Source of the DNA: Elusimicrobiota bacterium
GTDB lineage: Bacteria > Elusimicrobiota > Elusimicrobia > JACQJN01
NCBI GenBank assembly: GCA_016205045.1
Contig: JACQJM010000078.1
Coordinates: forward strand, 1 to 9,543
Length of the DNA: 9,543 nucleotides
Reading direction: 5' to 3'
Positions 6,068-9,543 of this stretch are shown one piece after another (within the stretch, counting starts at the first letter, position 1; each line of letters starts with the position of its first letter). The position numbers and the translations under genes were made by a program. The notes below the pieces were generated by a model. That model was not told the origin of the DNA. It did no database searches and worked only from the letters and a program-made list of their open reading frames with translations.

Positions 6068-6083
6068 AATAGGGATAGGGTTA
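6068..6083 (+). repeat. ATAGGG-type G-rich repeat before the ATPase start
   Basis: ATAGGGATAGGGTTA lies in the 57-base gap after nuoC. It closely matches the opposite strand of 3395-3410 (ATAGGGATTAGGGCTA). GCAACGC occurs next to both copies, though on different sides. The last AGGG is 5 bases before the TTG start and may act as a makeshift ribosome binding site. Confidence 0.45.
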
Positions 6084-6085
6084 CG

Positions 6086-7360
6086 TTGAGTCTGGAAGCT
6101 CAGTACGAGACTTTAGTCAAGGCGGCCCAAAAATCGGGTCGTTCGGTTTCTATTGATGTGGGGGTGCAGGCGGGAGACCTGATTTTAGATCACGCGCTCA
6201 GGGATAGAGCTTCAGACATTCATTTCGAAACCCAGGGGAACATGCTGCGGGTGAGATTTCGAATTGATGGAATGCTGCAGGATGTTTTGGTGACTCCTAA
6301 AAATCCTGATATTCCCATCACCCAGCGGCTGAGGGTCTTGGCGGGCTTTGATCCAGAACCTCCTGCCAGTTATCGCACTGAAGAAGGCAGATTCCAAAAA
6401 CTTATCGGGGGCCGTCCTATTCAGGTTCGAGTTTCTTCTTTCCCTACCATCAATGGGGAGAAATTGGTGCTGAGAGTTTTGGATCGCCAGCAGATGGACT
6501 TGGATATCGACCAGACTGGTATGGCTCAGGATATGCTGGATACTATTCGTAAATTAATCCGTAATCCTTATGGCATCTTTTTTATGACGGGAGCGACGGG
6601 CAGCGGAAAAACCACAACTCTTTACGCCATGCTTAAGAACATCAATTCTCCCTTGATCAACATCCTCACCTTGGAAGATCCTGTGGAGTATCGTTTGGAA
6701 GGGATCAATCAAGCTCAGGTAAGCCCCAAAACAGGATTTACCTTCACCGAGGGGTTGAGAACTTCCTTGCGGCAAGATCCTAACGTGATTATGGTGGGGG
6801 AGATTCGAGATTACGAAACCGCCGAGATCTCCATGCGGGCCGCTTTGACCGGGCATTTGGTTTTGGCGACGCTGCACACCATCAGTGCCTGCGGCGTGGT
6901 GGAGCGTCTCTTCGAGATGGGAGTTCCTAATTTTCTGATTTCCTCCTCTGTTTTGGGAGCTATGGCTCAGCGATTGGTTCGAAAGGTTTGCGCCGAATGT
7001 TCCGAAAATGTCGCTCCTCCCAATGAGGCTGTCGTGCGTGAATTTGTCAAAACACTCGATCCTAGTGAAGGAAGTAAGATCCAGGAGATCATTTTCAAGC
7101 CCGGGGCCCAGTACAAAATAGAAAAAGGATGCGGGGCTTGTCGCAATACGGGATTTTACGGTCGTCTCGGCATTTTTGAGCTTATCCTCTTCAACGAAGG
7201 CATCCGAGGATTAGTGCTGACCAAAAGTCCCACGGATGTGCTTAAGCGTACGGCCATTCAGTCTGGGATGAGAACTTTACTCATGGATGGAATGCTGAAA
7301 GCCTGGGAGGGATACACCACGTTAGGGGAAGTCATTCGAGTTTGTTCCTCAGTTGTGTAG
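6086..7360 (+). CDS. Type II secretion / type IV pilus assembly ATPase (GspE/PilB family) lacking the N-terminal N1 domain
   Basis: A hexameric ATPase that powers pilus assembly or type II secretion at the inner membrane. In order: the N2-type domain with ASDIHFE (42-48), RVRFRIDG (55-62) and GRFQKLIGGRPIQVRVS; Walker A GATGSGKT (169-176); Asp box LEDPVEYR (196-203); Walker B NVIMVGEIRD (233-242); His box TGHLVLATLHT (255-265); and a zinc-type four-cysteine motif, Cys302/305 with Cys349/352. The Cys motif and LEDPVEYR favour GspE/PilB over the retraction ATPase PilT. At 424 residues it is shorter than full PilB or GspE and lacks the leading MshEN/N1 region. The start is TTG; the frame is open back to the nuoC stop but holds no ATG or GTG. 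It sits between nuoC and nuoD and no other pilus gene is in view. The family call is firm, the partner system unknown. Confidence 0.92.
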   Translation: MSLEAQYETLVKAAQKSGRSVSIDVGVQAGDLILDHALRDRASDIHFETQGNMLRVRFRIDGMLQDVLVTPKNPDIPITQRLRVLAGFDPEPPASYRTEEGRFQKLIGGRPIQVRVSSFPTINGEKLVLRVLDRQQMDLDIDQTGMAQDMLDTIRKLIRNPYGIFFMTGATGSGKTTTLYAMLKNINSPLINILTLEDPVEYRLEGINQAQVSPKTGFTFTEGLRTSLRQDPNVIMVGEIRDYETAEISMRAALTGHLVLATLHTISACGVVERLFEMGVPNFLISSSVLGAMAQRLVRKVCAECSENVAPPNEAVVREFVKTLDPSEGSKIQEIIFKPGAQYKIEKGCGACRNTGFYGRLGIFELILFNEGIRGLVLTKSPTDVLKRTAIQSGMRTLLMDGMLKAWEGYTTLGEVIRVCSSVV

Positions 7361-7377
7361 TAAAAGCGAGAGTTGAA

Positions 7378-8493
7378 ATGATCAATGAACAAGATTTGAA
7401 AACTGACGAGCTTTTCGTAAACTTAGGTCCTCAACACCCTTCAACTCATGGGGTGTTGAGGATTGGGCTTACCCTGCACGGAGAGGTGATCACCAAGGCC
7501 GAGCCGGATGTGGGGTATCTGCATCGAGGCACGGAGAAACTTTCAGAAGTTCGAGGATACCATCACCTTGTCGTTATTAGCGATCGCTGGGATTATGTTT
7601 CTGCCATGCCTAATAACCTGGTGGTATGTTTAGCCTCCGAGAAACTCATGGGAGTTCAGGTGCCTGAAAGGGCTAATTTTCTGCGAGTGGTTATGTGCGA
7701 GCTCAACCGGATCGCCAGTCATCTTCTTTTCTTCGGAACCTATGGGATAGATATTGGGGCGGTTACTCCATTTCTCTATGCTTTTCGAGAACGAGAGATG
7801 ATTCTGGATCTGTTCGAGATGGTGTGTGGGGCTCGCATGACTTACAATTATATCCGCCTAGGGGGGGTGATGGTGGACCTTCCCGAGGGGTGGGAGAAGA
7901 AGTGCCGTGAGTTTTTAGATTATTTCAAGGAGCGGTTGAAAGAGTATGACAATCTTCTTACTTTTAATCCCATTTTTTTAGATCGCACTAAGGAAGTAGG
8001 AATTATCCCCCGGGATCAAGCCATTTCTTGGGGTCTTTCAGGTCCTAATTTACGAGGAAGCGGCGTCCTTTATGATGCAAGAAAATTTGAACCCTATTGC
8101 CTCTATGACAAGCTCCAATTTGACGTTCCCTTGGGAGAGAAGGGATCTTGTTGGGATCGTTACTATTGCCGTGTTCGGGAAATGGTGGAGTCAGTCAAGA
8201 TCGTGGAGCAATGCTTGGATCGATTGCCCACGGGGGATGTGACAGCCAAAGGAGTCGCCAAGGTGCCTAAACCCTTGCCCGGGGAAGCGTATGCCCATGT
8301 GGAAGGAGCTCGAGGGGATTTGGGCATTTATATGGTTTCCGATGGGGGAGCCTCTCCTTATCGCATGCATGTTCGGGCGCCTTCTTTCATCAACTTAGCG
8401 ATTCTGCAAGATATTTTGGTGGGTTCCAAAATCGCAGACATCATTGCGGTGCTGGGTTCTATTGACATTGTCTTAGGAGAAGTAGACCGATGA
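7378..8493 (+). CDS. nuoD: NADH-quinone oxidoreductase subunit D (49 kDa subunit)
   Basis: A peripheral-arm subunit that forms most of the quinone pocket with NuoB. It opens with FVNLGPQHPSTHGVLR (13-28), holding the conserved quinone-site His24. DVGYLHRGTEKL (44-55) follows, then SDRWDYVSAM (69-76) with the pocket tyrosine Tyr73. Later come GARMTYNYIRLGGV, LRGSGVLYDARK, YDKLQFDVP, and the invariant C-terminus DIVLGEVDR. At 371 residues it is of normal length. Arg50 in LHRGTEKL aligns, from my recall of the human sequence, with the NDUFS2 arginine that NDUFAF7 methylates. ATG 7378 is chosen because it gives the normal N-terminus and has a modest GCGAGAG upstream; an earlier TTG at 7342 would overlap the ATPase gene. 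Gap to the ATPase stop: 17 bases. Confidence 0.97.
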   Translation: MINEQDLKTDELFVNLGPQHPSTHGVLRIGLTLHGEVITKAEPDVGYLHRGTEKLSEVRGYHHLVVISDRWDYVSAMPNNLVVCLASEKLMGVQVPERANFLRVVMCELNRIASHLLFFGTYGIDIGAVTPFLYAFREREMILDLFEMVCGARMTYNYIRLGGVMVDLPEGWEKKCREFLDYFKERLKEYDNLLTFNPIFLDRTKEVGIIPRDQAISWGLSGPNLRGSGVLYDARKFEPYCLYDKLQFDVPLGEKGSCWDRYYCRVREMVESVKIVEQCLDRLPTGDVTAKGVAKVPKPLPGEAYAHVEGARGDLGIYMVSDGGASPYRMHVRAPSFINLAILQDILVGSKIADIIAVLGSIDIVLGEVDR

Positions 8494-8501
8494 TAAAAGC
8501 A

Positions 8502-8530
8502 GGGTTTAGGGGGTGGGGGTTGGGGGTTAG
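8502..8530 (+). repeat. Four G-runs (possible G-quadruplex) in the nuoD-nuoH gap
   Basis: GGG, GGGGG, GGGGG and GGGGG are separated by TTTA, T and TT (8502-8526). This is a formal G-quadruplex pattern on the coding strand, ending 7 bases before the nuoH ATG at 8534. The last run could pair with the anti-Shine-Dalgarno through a G-U wobble, so the repeat may double as a ribosome binding site. The TTAGGG-like look links it to the G-rich repeats at 3318-3330 and 6068-6083. Confidence 0.6.
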
Positions 8531-8533
8531 TAT

Positions 8534-9543
8534 ATGACAGAATCCACAACGCCAACTCCATCACCGACGACGCCTGCTCCGGTTCCCAAGCCGGTGGCGA
8601 AGCCATCTTTACCAGAACCTAAATTCAACACTAAAGCAGGTCGGCTTCTTACCGATACCCGTTATTGGCCCACGGAGCGTTGGAAGAATCCCTGGCGGAT
8701 TCCTTCCTATCAAAGAGCGGCTATTTTGTTGGGAGTGATTGTGTTGGGGGGGTTGTTATTAGGAGCTGTGGTGGGAGAGCTTTCTTCCTGGGGAAATCAA
8801 ATTTTTAACGCCCTATCTCGTTTTGTGGCCCAAAAGGGAGGAACTTCTGAAGTGAGTTTGTTCGTGTGGGATTTGATCAAGGTGTTGATAGTGTTGCATA
8901 TTGTTTTGATCAACGGTTTATTTATGATCTGGTGGGAAAGAAAAATTTCTGCCCACATTCAAACGCGATTAGGACCGATCTATGTAGGAGGATGGCATGG
9001 TTGGGCCCAAACGATTGCGGATGGTATAAAGCTCTTGCTCAAGGAGGATGTGGTTCCTGGGATGGCGGATTCCTTGATCCACCGTCTTGCTCCCGTGGTG
9101 GTGATAGTCCCGGCCATTTTGGCTTTCGCACCTGTTTCATTTGGGAAAGAGCTGGCGGCGGCCAATTTGGATATGGGAATCCTTTATATCTTTGCGGTGG
9201 CCAGCATCTCGGTGATTGGGATTGTGATGGCGGGATGGGCTAGCGGAAATAAATATTCTCTTCTAGGAGGATTGCGTTCGGCGGCCCAGCTGGTATCCTA
9301 TGAGCTCCCTCGAAGTTTTTCCGTGGTCCCTGTATTGATGCTGGCGGGTTCTTTGAGCTTGCCGGTGATTGCTCAGGCTCAAACCGGATACTGGTTTCAT
9401 GTGATTCCCAAGTGGTATATTTTCTATCCCTTTGTGGGGCAGATCGGATTTATTATTTTCCTTATTGCTAGTGTGGCGGAAACAAACAGGATCCCTTTCG
9501 ATATTCCTGAAGCGGAATCGGAACTTGTGGCGGGGTTTCATAC
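8534..9543 (+). CDS. nuoH: NADH-quinone oxidoreductase subunit H with a long N-terminal extension (3' end outside window)
   Basis: A membrane-arm subunit next to the quinone channel that links quinone reduction to proton pumping. The frame runs off the right edge after 336 residues. Signatures: WWERKISAHIQTRLGP (133-148, the WERK-type first loop), GWAQTIADGIKLLLKED (156-172), the SAAQLVSYELP block (249-259) and AETNRIPFDIPEAESELVAGFH (315-336). Unusually, about 105 residues precede the canonical start. They comprise a Pro/Thr/Lys tail (1-30), a Trp/Arg-rich stretch (35-61) and an extra predicted membrane helix (about 62-80). Normal NuoH has roughly 30-40 residues before the ER-K motif. From ATG 8534 the frame is uninterrupted and reads like protein, so I keep the long form. 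GTG 8852 is a real competing start. Confidence 0.9.
   Translation, partial: MTESTTPTPSPTTPAPVPKPVAKPSLPEPKFNTKAGRLLTDTRYWPTERWKNPWRIPSYQRAAILLGVIVLGGLLLGAVVGELSSWGNQIFNALSRFVAQKGGTSEVSLFVWDLIKVLIVLHIVLINGLFMIWWERKISAHIQTRLGPIYVGGWHGWAQTIADGIKLLLKEDVVPGMADSLIHRLAPVVVIVPAILAFAPVSFGKELAAANLDMGILYIFAVASISVIGIVMAGWASGNKYSLLGGLRSAAQLVSYELPRSFSVVPVLMLAGSLSLPVIAQAQTGYWFHVIPKWYIFYPFVGQIGFIIFLIASVAETNRIPFDIPEAESELVAGFH
8835..8842 (+). promoter_or_regulatory. Internal Shine-Dalgarno-like sequence before an alternative nuoH start
   Basis: AGGGAGGA lies 9 bases before an in-frame GTG at 8852 (residue 107 of the long form). Starting there would give VSLFVWDLIKVL..., which is close to the standard NuoH N-terminus length. 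It may be chance, since the bases encode KGGT, or it may allow a second, short NuoH. Confidence 0.35.

Noticed and set aside
6026..6088. NuoC-ATPase fusion by reading through the nuoC TGA
   Set aside because: The 57 bases between are in frame and open, but they contain repeat sequence and translate to a non-conserved stretch. TGA also ends the methyltransferase and nuoD genes, so it is a normal stop.
8866..9243. 125-residue + strand frame
   Set aside because: It is a shifted frame within nuoH; the nuoH frame is open and carries the family motifs.

Overview
This window is a tightly packed bacterial stretch with every supported gene on the + strand. It uses the standard code (TAA, TAG and TGA all serve as stops) and has intermediate G+C. 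It reads as an uncultured, free-living bacterium with a respiratory chain. A Tal/GPI-type sugar isomerase, an oxygen-dependent acyl desaturase, a minimal bacterial histone and a nuo cluster whose junctions are packed with short repeats fit candidate-phylum genomes such as Omnitrophota. That placement is a low-confidence impression, not a result.

Layout. Positions 1-1297 hold the 3' part of a glucose-6-phosphate isomerase of the type fused to transaldolase. It overlaps a membrane fatty-acid desaturase (1291-2421), which is followed by greA (2454-2915). A 221-base spacer with an imperfect palindromic element leads to a 59-residue histone-fold protein (3137-3316), which was found by reading the frame directly. 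A structured 95-base spacer precedes a MidA/NDUFAF7-type methyltransferase (3412-4431). The complex I genes follow: nuoA (4517-4873), nuoB (4864-5424) and nuoC (5444-6028). Next come a PilB/GspE-type secretion ATPase (6086-7360), nuoD (7378-8493) and nuoH (8534 to the window edge, incomplete).

How the genes relate. NuoB, C and D form the quinone-reducing module and NuoA and H belong to the membrane arm. The order A-B-C-(ATPase)-D-H has no nuoE, F or G between D and H, as in 11-subunit style loci. The methyltransferase just upstream belongs to the family whose human member methylates one arginine of the NuoD homologue during complex I assembly. That arginine is present in this NuoD as Arg50, so the locus looks like an enzyme, its substrate and the substrate's partners encoded together. 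The ATPase inside the operon has no obvious reason to be there.

The second theme is the junctions. Several gaps are filled with short degenerate repeats of different kinds: inverted octamer arrays before nuoA, GAAC(A/T)TA heptamers between nuoB and nuoC, TAGGG-type runs before the methyltransferase and the ATPase, and a four-run G tract before nuoH. They abut or enter the coding ends, and several of the genes behind them have no clear Shine-Dalgarno sequence.
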